A stretch of DNA of 64,000 nt from Pseudomonas putida (GCF_028682635.1 NZ_JANHLK010000023.1:37540-101539), one strand, 5' to 3'; positions 1 through 9,279 are shown, counted from the stretch's first letter. The notes: generated by a model from the letters alone, not told the origin. Translations and numbers: made by a program.

Positions 1-580
1 CTGCTTTCGCCAGGCGCATACCCTCGGCCAGCAAAAGCGTGAACTGCTGGCCCTGAGCCGCACCGACAGCCTGACCGGCCTGCTCAATCACGGCGCCTGG
101 AAGGATCAGCTGGAAATCGAGTTCCAGCGCTGCCAACGTCAGCATCAGGGCGGCGCTATCGCGCTGATCGACATCGACCACTTCAAGAGCATCAATGACA
201 CCTACGGCCACGTGGCCGGTGACCTCGTGCTGCGCCAGCTGAGCAAGATGCTCAAGCAGAACCTGCGGGCTACCGATGTGGCCGGGCGTTATGGCGGCGA
301 CGAGTTCTGCGTGATCCTTCCCGACCTGCCCCTGAACAGCGCTGCCGCGGCCATGGACGCCCTGCGTGACCGCTTCGCAACCCTGGGCTACGAGCAGAAC
401 CCGGCCCTGAAAGTCAGCCTGAGCATCGGCCTGGCGGCCTTCAACACCCGCCACAGCGACGCGACCCTGTGGCTCAACGACGCTGACCAGGCGCTGTACG
501 AGGCCAAGACCACGGGGCGAAATCGGGTTATCTGCTGCAGCAATGACCGGCCTCAGCACGAATTGCTCGATTCGGTCTGA
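1..580 (+). CDS. GGDEF-domain diguanylate cyclase, 3' part only
   Basis: The reading frame is already open at base 2 and ends at the TGA at 578-580, so the gene begins before the window. The visible part is a complete GGDEF domain: the DSLTGLLN start motif, the DIDHFKSIND metal/GTP motif, and the signature GGDEF at bases 293-307, all intact. Such a domain makes cyclic di-GMP from two GTP molecules. The substrate-site residues are present, so activity is expected. No EAL domain follows. The N-terminal sensor or membrane part is outside the window, so the signal sensed cannot be told. Confidence 0.93.
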   Translation, partial: CFRQAHTLGQQKRELLALSRTDSLTGLLNHGAWKDQLEIEFQRCQRQHQGGAIALIDIDHFKSINDTYGHVAGDLVLRQLSKMLKQNLRATDVAGRYGGDEFCVILPDLPLNSAAAAMDALRDRFATLGYEQNPALKVSLSIGLAAFNTRHSDATLWLNDADQALYEAKTTGRNRVICCSNDRPQHELLDSV

Positions 581-729
581 CCGACACCGCAATCTCTGTG
601 GGAGCCTGCTCGCGAAGGGGCCGTAGCATTCAGTATCGATACCCAGGCTCATGTGTGTTCCTTTCGGGATGGAGCTGTGGCGCCTGGTCAGGTAGGGTTC
701 CTGTCCCGACACGCATCAAGGACCCGATC

Positions 730-1965
730 ATGACGCTAAAACTGTCTCGTTCGCTGCTGGCCGCCAGCCTGGCCCTGGCCCTCGGTACCTTCGCCCCCGG
801 GGTATTCGCCGACCCTCACGAACAAGTCCTGGCCCACGCCGAGCAATACAAGGGGGAAGCCTTGAAGCTGCTGGAACGGTTGGTGAATATCGACTCCGGT
901 TCCGGCTACGAACCCGGCTTGACCCAGGTCGGCGACATCGCCATCGAAGAGTTGAAAAAGCTCGGCGCGACCATTGAGCGAGTACCCAATACCCCGGACA
1001 AAAGCAGCCATGTCATCGCGACCCTCAAAGGTACCGGCAAGGCGAAAATCCTGCTGATGGCGCACATGGACACCGTGTTCAAGCAAGGCTCCGCTGCCGA
1101 ACGTCCGTTTCATATCAAGGACGGTCGCGCCTACGGGCCGGGCGTGATGGATGACAAGGGCGGCATCGTAGCCGGCATCTATGCCCTGAAAGTGCTGAAA
1201 AATATCGATTTCAAGGACTATGCGCAGATCACATTCCTGCTCGACGCCAGCGAAGAAACCGGCTCGGACATCGCCACTGATCTGATCAAGAAAACGGCCA
1301 AGGCCCACGACGTAACCCTCAACCTCGAACCCGGTCGCCCGGCGGACGGTCTTGTGGTGTGGCGCAAAGGCAGTGCCACGGCGTTGGTCGAAGTCAAAGG
1401 CAAGGCCTCTCATGCCGGTGTTGCGCCGGAACTGGGGCGCAACGCGGCCATGGAAGTGGCGCACCAGATCCTGCAGCTGGGCAAACTGGGCGATGAAGCG
1501 AAGAAAACCACCATCAACTTCACCGTGCTCAATGCCGGCGACCGCAAGAACGTGATTCCTGATCAGGCAACGGCCGCGGCGGACGTGCGCGCAGCAGTGC
1601 CGGAGGAATTCGACCGGATCGAGAAAGATCTGGCACGGGTTTCCCAGGACAAGCTGATTGCCGATACAGAGGTCACCACGACGCTAAAGCGTGGATTGCC
1701 ACCGATGCCACAAACCGCCGAATCCGATCGACTGATGGCCATGGCCCAAGGCATCTACGGTGAAATCGGCCGCAAGTTGACGGAGGAGGGCAGCGGAGGC
1801 GCGGCTGATGCCAGTCTCTCGGCCAGCGTCGGCACGCCGACGCTGGATGGCTTCGGAATTGTCGGCGGCAATATTCATACGCCAGAGGAATACGCCGAAA
1901 TCGACAGCGTCGCGCCACGGATCTATTTGCTGTCGCGGATGATTATGGAGTTGGCCAGCAAATAG
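730..1965 (+). CDS. Secreted M20 family zinc peptidase (glutamate carboxypeptidase-like)
   Basis: The product is 411 residues. The ATG at 730 is chosen because it begins a clean signal peptide (about 27 residues, ending VFA before DPH); the frame upstream of it is non-coding in character. M20 metal-site motifs are present: AHMDT near residue 112, GPGVMDDKGG near 137-145 and the catalytic glutamates in DASEETGS near 175. Length and layout match carboxypeptidase G2-type enzymes, which remove C-terminal glutamate from peptides or folates in the periplasm. The substrate is inferred from family only. The gene stands alone and is followed by the REPIN array. Confidence 0.88.
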   Translation: MTLKLSRSLLAASLALALGTFAPGVFADPHEQVLAHAEQYKGEALKLLERLVNIDSGSGYEPGLTQVGDIAIEELKKLGATIERVPNTPDKSSHVIATLKGTGKAKILLMAHMDTVFKQGSAAERPFHIKDGRAYGPGVMDDKGGIVAGIYALKVLKNIDFKDYAQITFLLDASEETGSDIATDLIKKTAKAHDVTLNLEPGRPADGLVVWRKGSATALVEVKGKASHAGVAPELGRNAAMEVAHQILQLGKLGDEAKKTTINFTVLNAGDRKNVIPDQATAAADVRAAVPEEFDRIEKDLARVSQDKLIADTEVTTTLKRGLPPMPQTAESDRLMAMAQGIYGEIGRKLTEEGSGGAADASLSASVGTPTLDGFGIVGGNIHTPEEYAEIDSVAPRIYLLSRMIMELASK

Positions 1966-1981
1966 GCGTCTTCGCGACAGT

Positions 1982-3409
1982 TGTTGTGCTGGCTTGCCAG
2001 CGAAGACGGTGAGTCAGGCGACGGAGGTGTTGGCTGTGCTGGCGACATCGCTGGCAAGCCAGCTCCTACAGGTTTTTTGGATGTTGCCGGGATTTGTGAC
2101 TGGCGGTGATCCCTTGTAGGAGCTGGCTTGCCAGCGAAGGCGGTGTGTCAGGCGACGGAGGTGTAGGCTGTGCTGGCGTCTCGCTGGCAAGCCAGCTCCT
2201 ACAGGTTTTTTGGGTGTTGCCGGGATTTGTGCCTGGCGGTGATCCCTTGTAGGAGCTGGCTTGCCAGTGAAGGCGGTGAGTCAGGCGACGGAGGTGTTGG
2301 CTGTGCTGGCGTCATCGCTGGCAAGCCAGCTCCTACAGGTTTTTTGGATGTTGCCGGAATTTGTGCCTGGCGGTGATCCTTGTAGGAGCTGGCTTGCCAG
2401 CGAAGGCGGTGAGTCAGGCGACGGAGGTGTTGGCTGTGCTGGCGTCATCGCTGGCAAGCCAGCTCCTACAGGTTTTTGGGTGTTGCCGGGATTTGTGCCT
2501 GGCGGTGATCCCCTGTAGGAGCTGGCTTGCCAGCGAAGACGGTGTGTCAGGCGACGGAGGTGTAGGCTGTGCTGGCGTCTCGCTGGCAAGCCAGCTCCTA
2601 CAGGTTTTTTGGGTGTTGCCGGGATTTGTGCCTGGCGGTGATCCCTTGTAGGAGCTGGCTTGCCAGTGAAGGCGGTGAGTCAGGCGACGGAGGTGTTGGC
2701 TGTGCTGGCGTCATCGCTGGCAAGCCAGCTCCTACAGGTTTTTTGGATGTTGCCGGAATTTGTGCCTGGCGGTGATCCTTGTAGGAGCTGGCTTGCCAGC
2801 GAAGGCGGTGAGTCAGGCGACGGAGGTGTTGGCTGTGCTGGCGTCATCGCTGGCAAGCCAGCTCCTACAGGTTTTTGGGTGTTGCCGGGATTTGTGCCTG
2901 GCGGTGATCCCTTGTAGGAGCTGGCTTGCCAGCGAAGACGGTGAGTCAGGCGACGGAGGTGTTGGCTGTGCTGGCGTCTCGCTGGCAAGCCAGCTCAGGT
3001 TTTTTGGGTGTTGCCGGGATTTGTGCCTGGCGGTGATCCCTTGTAGGAGCTGGCTTGCCAGCGAAGACGGTGTGTCAGGCGACGGAGGTGTTGGCTGTGC
3101 TGGCGTCATCGCTGGCAAGCCAGCTCCTACAGGTTTTTTGGGTGTTGCCGGGATTTGTGCCTGGCGGTGATCCCTTGTAGGAGCTGGCTTGCCAGCGATG
3201 ACGGTGTGTCAGGCGACGGAGGTGTTGGCTGTGCTGGCGTCTCGCTGGCAAGCCAGCTCCTACAGGTTTTTTGGATGTTGCCGGGATTTGTGCCTGGCGG
3301 TGATCCCTTGTAGGAGCTGGCTTGCCAGCGAAGGCGGTGTGTCAGGCGACGGAGGTGTTGGCTGTGCTGGCGTCATCGCTGGCAAGCCAGCTCCTACAGG
3401 TTTTTTGGG
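1982..3409. repeat. Tandem array of about eleven 133-bp REPIN units
   Basis: Units begin at 1982, 2115, 2248, 2381, 2514, 2647, 2780, 2913, 3042, 3176 and 3309. The period is exactly 133 bp except for one unit shortened by a small deletion near 2996. The last copy is cut at 3409. Each unit holds a REP pair in inverted orientation (TGTAGGAGCTGGCTTGCCAG and its complement) separated by about 60 bp, then a linker with GGTTTTTTGG and TGCCTGGCGG. Units 2115-2513 and 2514-2912 form a near-perfect 399-bp higher-order duplication of three units: they share private variants such as GTGTAGGCT in the first unit and GGATGTTGCCGGAATT in the second. The array sits between convergent genes. Apparent reading frames inside it are repeat artefacts. 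Confidence 0.95.
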
Positions 3410-3414
3410 TGCGA

Positions 3415-4284
3415 TTACTCTTTGACGTGCATGAACTCTTCCGCCCAACGGATGTATTCCTCCGGCTGGGTGTAGGTATGCGTCAGTTCAGTCGCGCTCA
3501 GGTCCGATGCCTGGGTAAAGATCTGACGCTGTTCGCGCAGGCTGTCGTACGTCGCCTTGATGGCGGCGAAGTAGGCACCGTGGCCGTCGATGACGACGCG
3601 CACGCCCAGTTCGGCCAGGCGTTTGTCGTCACGCAGCAATGGATTGCCGTAGGTCACCAGCATCAGCGGCACGCTCAGGTGCTCGGCGATTTGTTCCAGA
3701 TGGTCGAAATCCTTCACCCCCACCATGCAGATGCCATCCGCACCGGCGGCCTGGTACTGCTTGGTGCGGCTGATGATCTCCTGGACCGGCAGAATGCCCG
3801 CGTGGGTGCGGGCGATGATGGCCATTTCCCGGTCACACCGGGCTTCCAGTGCCGCACGAATCTTGCCGACACCTTCGGCGACCGTGATCAGGTCCGTGGA
3901 CTTGCGGCCAAATTGGGCTGGCAACAGGGTGTCTTCGATGGTCAGGGCGGCCACGCCGGCCCGCTCCAGCTCGACGATGGTGCGCATGACGTTGAGTGCG
4001 TTGCCGTAGCCGTGGTCGGCGTCGGCGATCACCGGCAATTGGGCGACGCGGCCGATACGGGTGGCCTGTTCGGCGAACTCGCTGAGGGTGATCAGGGCAA
4101 AATCCGGGGCGCCCAGTACCTGCAATGACGCGACCGAGCCACCGAGGATCCCCACCTCGAACCCGAGGTCTGCGGCGATGCGTGCCGACATCGGGTCGAA
4201 GACCGATGCGGTGTGATAGCAGGTGTTGGACGCGAACAGTTGACGAAAATTGCGGCGCAAATCTTGATGAGAAAGCCTGGACAT
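3415..4284 (-). CDS. Oxaloacetate decarboxylase, PEP mutase/isocitrate lyase superfamily
   Basis: The 289-residue product matches in length and sequence character the P. aeruginosa PA4872-type oxaloacetate decarboxylase, which converts oxaloacetate to pyruvate and CO2. Family features include the metal-binding DADHGYGN stretch near residue 88 and the ordered TIM-barrel motifs (TIEDTLLP, ARTHAG, DGICMVG). It starts at an ATG at 4284. It is last in a minus-strand row after the two succinyltransferase-like genes (149-bp gap). The REPIN array begins right after its stop. The specific activity comes from family resemblance. Confidence 0.85.
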   Translation of the reverse strand: MSRLSHQDLRRNFRQLFASNTCYHTASVFDPMSARIAADLGFEVGILGGSVASLQVLGAPDFALITLSEFAEQATRIGRVAQLPVIADADHGYGNALNVMRTIVELERAGVAALTIEDTLLPAQFGRKSTDLITVAEGVGKIRAALEARCDREMAIIARTHAGILPVQEIISRTKQYQAAGADGICMVGVKDFDHLEQIAEHLSVPLMLVTYGNPLLRDDKRLAELGVRVVIDGHGAYFAAIKATYDSLREQRQIFTQASDLSATELTHTYTQPEEYIRWAEEFMHVKE

Positions 4285-4433
4285 ATGAGTTCCACCAATG
4301 GAAATGGAAGGGCTTGAGCAAAAGTGTCAACGCCGAAGATGTGAAAGGCTATCACGGGGGCAGGTCAGGAATGATGACGAATTTAGCGGTTTTCCGGCCA
4401 CAGGCGTCAATCTTGTGGCGAGGCAGGGCGCAT

Positions 4434-5465
4434 TTACGCCGCCACGGCCTGCTGCTGTCGGTTGGGCAGCGCCACTGCTCGCACCGAGTCGCCGGGTTGC
4501 AGCTGCAGGCGTTTGGCGGTGAGGCGGTCGACCAGCAGGATGTCGCCCCTCAATTGCGCCGGGGCGGCGGTGATGCGGCAGTTTTCCAGGCGACGATTGT
4601 GTATCAGCCAGGTCGGTGCCTGGTCGTCCGGGGTGCCGATCGCCAATGCCAGGAGTCGGCTGTCGCGCACGGTGCGAATGGCCGAAACCGGCGCTTCGAT
4701 GACCGGGCCCGCGTCGAAGATGTCGATGAAGCCCTGGTGGGAGAATCCTTCGGCCGTGAGGATTCTCAGTGCCGGCTCGGCATCGTGATGCGGCTTGCCG
4801 ATCACGGCTTGGGCCCGTTCGGTGAGCAGGCAGGTGTAGAGCGGTTGCCGTGGCATCAGCTCGGCGATGAACGATTTGTTGCCCAGCCCCGACAAATGCT
4901 CGGCATGACTGAAATCCATCTTGAAAAAGTGCCGGCCCACACTGTCCCAGAACGGTGAACAACCTTTTTCGTCGGCACTGCCGCGCAGCTCGGCGATCAT
5001 TTTCTCGCCGAACAGGTGCGGGAACTCCGCCGCCAGCAACAGGCGTCCCAGCGTGAGCAGGCGGCCGTTGCTGCCCCGGCGCTGGTCGGGGCGCAGGAAC
5101 AGCGAGCAAAGTACCGATTGACCGGTCATTTCATTATTGAGGAACAGGGTCGGGATTTGCCGCGAAATACCCAACGCGGGTGAAGAACTGACCGTCAGCC
5201 CGAGCCGATAGTTGTACCAAGGCTCGCGCAGGCCAACCGCGCCGGTCATGGCGCTGACGCCGAGCACCTGCTGGTCGTCGTCTTCAAGGACAAACAGGTA
5301 ATCGGCGTCGGCGCGTTCGACCTGCTCGGCGAAGGTTCTTTGGACCCAGCGCAAGCGGTGGGTCAGGCGCTCTTCATTGACCAGGGGCGTCAAGTCGCGA
5401 CCGGCCAGGCGGCTCAGCGCCAGCAAGGCGGGCAGGTCGGTCACCTGGACCGGGCGCAGGATCAT
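4434..5465 (-). CDS. Arginine/ornithine N-succinyltransferase-like protein, AruG-type paralogue
   Basis: The 343-residue product belongs to the AstA/AruG family, which transfers succinyl from succinyl-CoA to the alpha-amino group of arginine or ornithine in the arginine succinyltransferase pathway. Visible family stretches include YLFVLEDDD, GLREPWYNYRLGL, CSLFL, FWDSVGRHFFKMDF and FIAELMP. It lies 61 bp after the AruF-type partner, so the two probably form a heteromer as AruFG do. The rest of an aru operon (aruC, aruD, aruB, aruE) is absent around it, so this is probably a second copy with its own, perhaps different, substrate. Confidence 0.8.
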   Translation of the reverse strand: MILRPVQVTDLPALLALSRLAGRDLTPLVNEERLTHRLRWVQRTFAEQVERADADYLFVLEDDDQQVLGVSAMTGAVGLREPWYNYRLGLTVSSSPALGISRQIPTLFLNNEMTGQSVLCSLFLRPDQRRGSNGRLLTLGRLLLAAEFPHLFGEKMIAELRGSADEKGCSPFWDSVGRHFFKMDFSHAEHLSGLGNKSFIAELMPRQPLYTCLLTERAQAVIGKPHHDAEPALRILTAEGFSHQGFIDIFDAGPVIEAPVSAIRTVRDSRLLALAIGTPDDQAPTWLIHNRRLENCRITAAPAQLRGDILLVDRLTAKRLQLQPGDSVRAVALPNRQQQAVAA

Positions 5466-5526
5466 GCGGGCGTGCCTTGTGCGAGCCCGTTCGGGAGTTG
5501 TCGACGGGAATCCTGGCGTTTGTTAC

Positions 5527-6543
5527 TCACAGCGCGATCAGCCGGACGTTGCTGCCTTCAGTCACCTGCAGCGCCTGGCACATCTCGCAGTCCAGCCCCA
5601 CGGGTTGACCGGCGCGGTAGTCGAGATCGGCGACGATGGCGCGATAGTGCCCAAGCGCATCGTTGCTGACCAGATACCGGCCGCGGGCATCGATGGATGA
5701 AACGGGCGAGACCAGCGCGGTCTGGCTCTGCGCAATCGAGCGAATGTCGCCGGTGCGTGCCTGCAGGGTCGGGCCGCCATCGAACAGGTCGACGTAGCTG
5801 GTGGTCTCGAACCCCTCGCGTTCAAGGATATCGAAGGCTTCCTGGCCATCGGGGTGGATGCGCCCGATGCAGTCTTGCGCGGCCTGGGGCAGCATCGGCA
5901 CGTAGATCGGGTATTGCGGCATCAGATGGGCGAGGAACGACCGGCTTTCCAGGCCGCAGAGCCGCTCGGCCTCGACGTAGGGCAGGTCGAAGAAGTGCTT
6001 GCCCACGGCATCCCAGAAGGGTGACTGGCCGTCATCGCTGCTGAAGCCGACGATTTCGCTGATCACCGCGTCGGCAAAGCGTTGTGCATGGGCCGCAATG
6101 AACAGCAGGCGTGCCCGCGACAACAGTTCGGAGTGGGGCGTGCGCACCAGCGCCGAATCGATATGGAAGCCGCGCAGCAAGGTGTGGCCGTTGAGGTCGT
6201 GGCACAGCGACAGGGCAGGCACGCCGTGCTCGATGTTCAGCTCGCGCGAGGCGCTGGTGAAAGGGCGGTTGCGCAGGCTGTAGAAGGGTTCGCTGAAACC
6301 GGCCGTGGCGACGATTTCCGAGCAGCCCACCAGGCGCCCGTCCGCCTGGTTTTCCAGGACAAAAAAGTAATTTTGCGGGCCGGGACACTCGGCGTTTTGA
6401 TCCAGCGATGTGCAGGCGTCGACAATCCTGTCACGCAATCGGGCGCTGTCATCGGGCAAGGACGTGACGCCCACCAGGCTTTCGCGGGCCAAACGCTGCA
6501 ATTGGGGCAGGTCAGTGGGTTGCACGGTGCGCAAGACCAGCAT
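5527..6543 (-). CDS. Arginine N-succinyltransferase-like protein, AruF-type paralogue
   Basis: The 338-residue product resembles the AruF (alpha) subunit of arginine/ornithine N-succinyltransferase: VGVTSLPDD near the N-terminus, YFFVLEN, GFSEPFYSLRN, LSLCHDLNG, FWDAVGKHFFDL, FLAHLMPQYPIYVP and FDGGPTLQARTGDIRSIAQS. The start ATG at 6543 is the first of the conserved frame. It leads a probable minus-strand operon with the AruG-type gene and the oxaloacetate decarboxylase gene. Divergence in the middle of the protein from textbook AruF suggests a paralogue and not the core arginine enzyme. Confidence 0.8.
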   Translation of the reverse strand: MLVLRTVQPTDLPQLQRLARESLVGVTSLPDDSARLRDRIVDACTSLDQNAECPGPQNYFFVLENQADGRLVGCSEIVATAGFSEPFYSLRNRPFTSASRELNIEHGVPALSLCHDLNGHTLLRGFHIDSALVRTPHSELLSRARLLFIAAHAQRFADAVISEIVGFSSDDGQSPFWDAVGKHFFDLPYVEAERLCGLESRSFLAHLMPQYPIYVPMLPQAAQDCIGRIHPDGQEAFDILEREGFETTSYVDLFDGGPTLQARTGDIRSIAQSQTALVSPVSSIDARGRYLVSNDALGHYRAIVADLDYRAGQPVGLDCEMCQALQVTEGSNVRLIAL

Positions 6544-6887
6544 GGGTGCACTCCTGTATCAAAGAGCTCGGCGACCGGCCTTCGCATGAGGGCATCCCGG
6601 CTCCTGCTGGATGAGGTGTTTCGTTAATCCGTTGAAAACAGTATTTGTATAGAGCGCACTACATGTCTAGTTAATTTTGACGGGACTTTTCCAAGGTCGA
6701 ACAGGCGGGAAATAGCTGTCAGCGGCGGATGAAGGGGATGTTGAAGAATCGTGTAGGGCGTCGCCCTTGAAGCGTGTTCGAATCGTTGAAATGACAACCC
6801 CTGACGAACTTTCTTACGGCACAATTGGGCAATGACTTACGGCCAGGTGCCGATTTTCCTTTCTATCCAACAGAGTGATTTTTTTTC
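6544..6887. other. Intergenic region between divergent genes, no gene seen
   Basis: These 344 bases separate the aruF-like gene (minus) from the histidine phosphatase gene (plus). The stretch is richer in A+T than its neighbours and should hold both promoters. No conserved cobalamin riboswitch elements were recognised in front of the phosphatase-cobF pair, and no small gene could be supported. Confidence 0.6.
6646..6674 (-). promoter_or_regulatory. Possible sigma-70 promoter of the aruF-like operon
   Basis: Read on the minus strand, TTAACT (6669-6674) and TATACA (6646-6651) are separated by exactly 17 bases, close to the sigma-70 consensus. The site lies about 100 bases before the ATG at 6543. 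This is pattern matching only. Confidence 0.4.
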
Positions 6888-7460
6888 GTGCAGGCGACCC
6901 GATTGACCCTGATCTGCCACGCTCGAACCCTTGCACAGAAACAGGCACGCTTTCCCGTGGACGAACCCCTGGAGATGGATTGGCAAGCGGCGCGGGGTTC
7001 CCGAGGGGCACGCTTCAAGGAGGCCTCGCGCTTGTTGTGCGGGCCGGAGTTGCGCACCCGACAGACTGCCGAGCTGTTCGGCAAACCAGTGGAAGTCGTC
7101 GCAGACCTGCGCGATTGTGACTTCGGCGATTGGCGCGGTAAACGCATCAACGACCTGCAGAAAAACCAGGCCGAATCACTAAAGGACTGGCTCGCCGACC
7201 CGCGCTCAGCGCCCCACGGCGGCGAGTCGGTGGTGCAAGTCGGCGAGCGCGTCGCCGCCTGGTTGAAAACCCTGGAAGCGTTGCCCGGCTATGTGCTTGC
7301 CGTGACCCATCCATTCATCCTGCGTGCCGCGTTGATGCATGTGCTGCAGGGGGCGGCCTTCAACCTGATCGATGTCGAGCCGCTGTCGACGATAGATCTG
7401 CAGTTTCATGGTTGCTGGCGGCTGCGGCTGCCGTGCAGCGATAACGAGGGCATGTCCTGA
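6888..7460 (+). CDS. Histidine phosphatase superfamily protein with altered catalytic motif
   Basis: The 190-residue product has the phosphoglycerate mutase-like fold markers: an N-terminal LICHARTL stretch holding the expected catalytic His (residue 11), PELRTRQTAELF, the DLRDCDFGDWRGK loop and the late VTHPFILRA motif. The usual RHG triplet is CHA here, so the first phosphate-binding Arg is replaced by Cys. The start is GTG at 6888; no good upstream ATG exists and the ribosome site is weak. Its stop overlaps the cobF ATG by one base, so a role in cobalamin synthesis (CobC-like phosphatase) is possible but not shown. Confidence 0.78.
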   Translation: MQATRLTLICHARTLAQKQARFPVDEPLEMDWQAARGSRGARFKEASRLLCGPELRTRQTAELFGKPVEVVADLRDCDFGDWRGKRINDLQKNQAESLKDWLADPRSAPHGGESVVQVGERVAAWLKTLEALPGYVLAVTHPFILRAALMHVLQGAAFNLIDVEPLSTIDLQFHGCWRLRLPCSDNEGMS

Positions 7461-8215
7461 TGAAAACACTATTGGTCATCGGCATCGGTGCCGGCAACCC
7501 CGACTACATCACCCTGCAGGCCGTGAAGGCGCTGAATCGGGTCGATGTGTTTTTCATCATGGACAAGGGCCAGGACAAGGACAAGTTGATCGACCTGCGC
7601 CGCGAGCTATGCGAGCGCCACATCAACGATCCGCACTACCGCTTTGTCGAGGCACGGAGCCCGGAGCGCGAGCGTGGCGAGGTGGACTACAAGACCAGCG
7701 TCGATGAGTTGAACCTGGCCAAGCAGCGGACCTTCGAGCGCCTGATCAATGAGGAGCTGGCGGATGACCAGTGCGGCGGTTTCCTGGTGTGGGGCGACCC
7801 GGCGCTGTACGACAGCACCATTCGTATCCTGCAGGCGATCCTGGCTTCAGGCACCTGTACTTTCGAGTTCGAGGTGATCCCCGGCATCACCAGCGTCCAG
7901 GCCCTGGCCGCGCAGCACAAGGTGCCCCTCAATCAGATCGGCCGTTCGGTCGAGATCACCACCGGCCGGCGCTTGGCAGCGGGGCAGGTGAGCGATGCCC
8001 ACAGCCTGGTGGTGATGCTCGATGCCCAGGATGCCTACCAGCATGTGGCGGATCAGCAGACGCAGATCTACTGGGGGGCCTATCTGGGGACGCCGGATGA
8101 AATCCTCATCAGCGGCAAGCTCGGGGAGGTGGCGCAGCAGATCGAGCGGGTACGCAAGGCGGCCCGGCAGGCCAATGGCTGGATCATGGACACTTATCTA
8201 TTGCGCAAGCCCTGA
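7460..8215 (+). CDS. cobF: Precorrin-6A synthase (deacetylating), CobF
   Basis: The 251-residue product is a tetrapyrrole methylase. It begins with the SAM-binding GIGAGNPDY loop (residues 8-16) and carries LVWGDPALYDST and VIPGITSVQALAAQH, typical of CobF. CobF methylates precorrin-5 at C-1 and removes the acetyl group to give precorrin-6A in aerobic cobalamin synthesis. It is translationally coupled to the upstream histidine phosphatase gene. The other cob genes are not in the window, so this is a separate fragment of the pathway. Its 3' end overlaps the convergent ftrA-like gene by 18 bases. Confidence 0.93.
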   Translation: MKTLLVIGIGAGNPDYITLQAVKALNRVDVFFIMDKGQDKDKLIDLRRELCERHINDPHYRFVEARSPERERGEVDYKTSVDELNLAKQRTFERLINEELADDQCGGFLVWGDPALYDSTIRILQAILASGTCTFEFEVIPGITSVQALAAQHKVPLNQIGRSVEITTGRRLAAGQVSDAHSLVVMLDAQDAYQHVADQQTQIYWGAYLGTPDEILISGKLGEVAQQIERVRKAARQANGWIMDTYLLRKP

Positions 8216-9178
8216 AGCACGGGTGCGCCCAAACCGTTCCCGGTACACCGACGGCGGCACGCCGACCACGTTGCGAAAGGCCACGCGGAAGCTTTCCACC
8301 GACCGATAACCGCAGTGATGGGCGATCTGCTCGGTGTGCTGGTCGGTGCTTTCCAGCAATTCCCGGGCGCGGCCCAGACGTTCATGTTGCAACCAGGTCT
8401 TGGGCGACTGGCCGCTGGCTTCGGTGAAACGGCGCAGGAAGGTGCGCTCGCTCATGGCGGCTTCGCTGGCCAGGTCGCGAACCTCCAGCGGTTCGTGCAA
8501 ACGCTCCCGTGCCCACTGCATGACGCGGGAAAGATCACTGCGCGGAGTCGCACTGACCGGCGTCGGAATGAACTGCGCCTGGCCCCCGGTGCGTTGCGGT
8601 GACATCACCAGGCGCCGCGCCACCGAGTTGGCGACCTGGGTGCCGAAGTCCCGCGCCACCAGATGCAGGCAGGCGTCGATGCCGGCTGCGCTGCCGGCCG
8701 AGGTGATCAATTGACCCGAATCGACATAGAGCACGTCCGGGTCCACCAGGATGTTCGGGAAGCGTTCGGCCAGTTCCGTTGTGTAGCGCCAGTGCGTGGT
8801 GGCGCCGCGACCGTCGAGCAAACCGGTGGCGGCCAGCACGAACACCCCCGAGCAGATCGACAGCAACCGCGCGCCCCGGGCATGGGCCTGGCGCAGGGCG
8901 GTCAGCAGCTCCTCGGGTACTGCAGCCTGGCGATCGCGCCAGCCGGGAATGATGATGGTCCGCGCCTCTTGCAGCAGTTCCAGGCCGCCATCGGCCAGTA
9001 CCTGGATGCCACCCATGGCGCGCATCGGGCCTTGATCGACGGCCGCGATCTGATGGCTGTACCAAGGGAAGTCGAACTCCGGCCGGGCCAGGCCAAAGAT
9101 CTCCACGGCGATGCCGAATTCGAAGGTACACAGGCCATCGTAGGCGAGGATCGCGACCAGTCCTGGAGAAAAATGCAT
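8198..9178 (-). CDS. ftrA: GlxA/FtrA-type regulator (DJ-1/PfpI domain plus AraC DNA-binding domain)
   Basis: The 326-residue product has an N-terminal DJ-1/PfpI-like domain (about residues 8-165, with SICSGVFVLA at the nucleophile elbow) and a C-terminal AraC-type double helix-turn-helix (about 215-320, with MSERTFLRRF and HCGYRSVESFRVAF). This matches the FtrA/GlxA regulators. It is divergent from the rhodanese gene, whose start lies about 100 bases away; that pairing suggests it controls the rhodanese gene. The effector is unknown. Confidence 0.85.
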   Translation of the reverse strand: MHFSPGLVAILAYDGLCTFEFGIAVEIFGLARPEFDFPWYSHQIAAVDQGPMRAMGGIQVLADGGLELLQEARTIIIPGWRDRQAAVPEELLTALRQAHARGARLLSICSGVFVLAATGLLDGRGATTHWRYTTELAERFPNILVDPDVLYVDSGQLITSAGSAAGIDACLHLVARDFGTQVANSVARRLVMSPQRTGGQAQFIPTPVSATPRSDLSRVMQWARERLHEPLEVRDLASEAAMSERTFLRRFTEASGQSPKTWLQHERLGRARELLESTDQHTEQIAHHCGYRSVESFRVAFRNVVGVPPSVYRERFGRTRASGLAQ

Positions 9179-9279
9179 TTGGCGGAAAGTTCCCGGTGAG
9201 TGTCTTGTGCGCCACTTTAGCCGTTGATGGTGGGCAGATAAAGTCTGTTCACACCCACCGACATCCCGGAGCCTTGCCC

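Noticed and set aside
1982..3409. CRISPR array
   Set aside because: The unit is 133 bp, palindromic and conserved throughout, with no unique spacers and no cas genes.
2170..3425. Several short open frames within the repeat array
   Set aside because: They repeat every 133 or 399 bp and are direct translations of REPIN units; no ribosome sites or protein-like composition.
6544..6887. Cobalamin riboswitch before the phosphatase-cobF pair
   Set aside because: No B12-box-like conserved sequence was seen.
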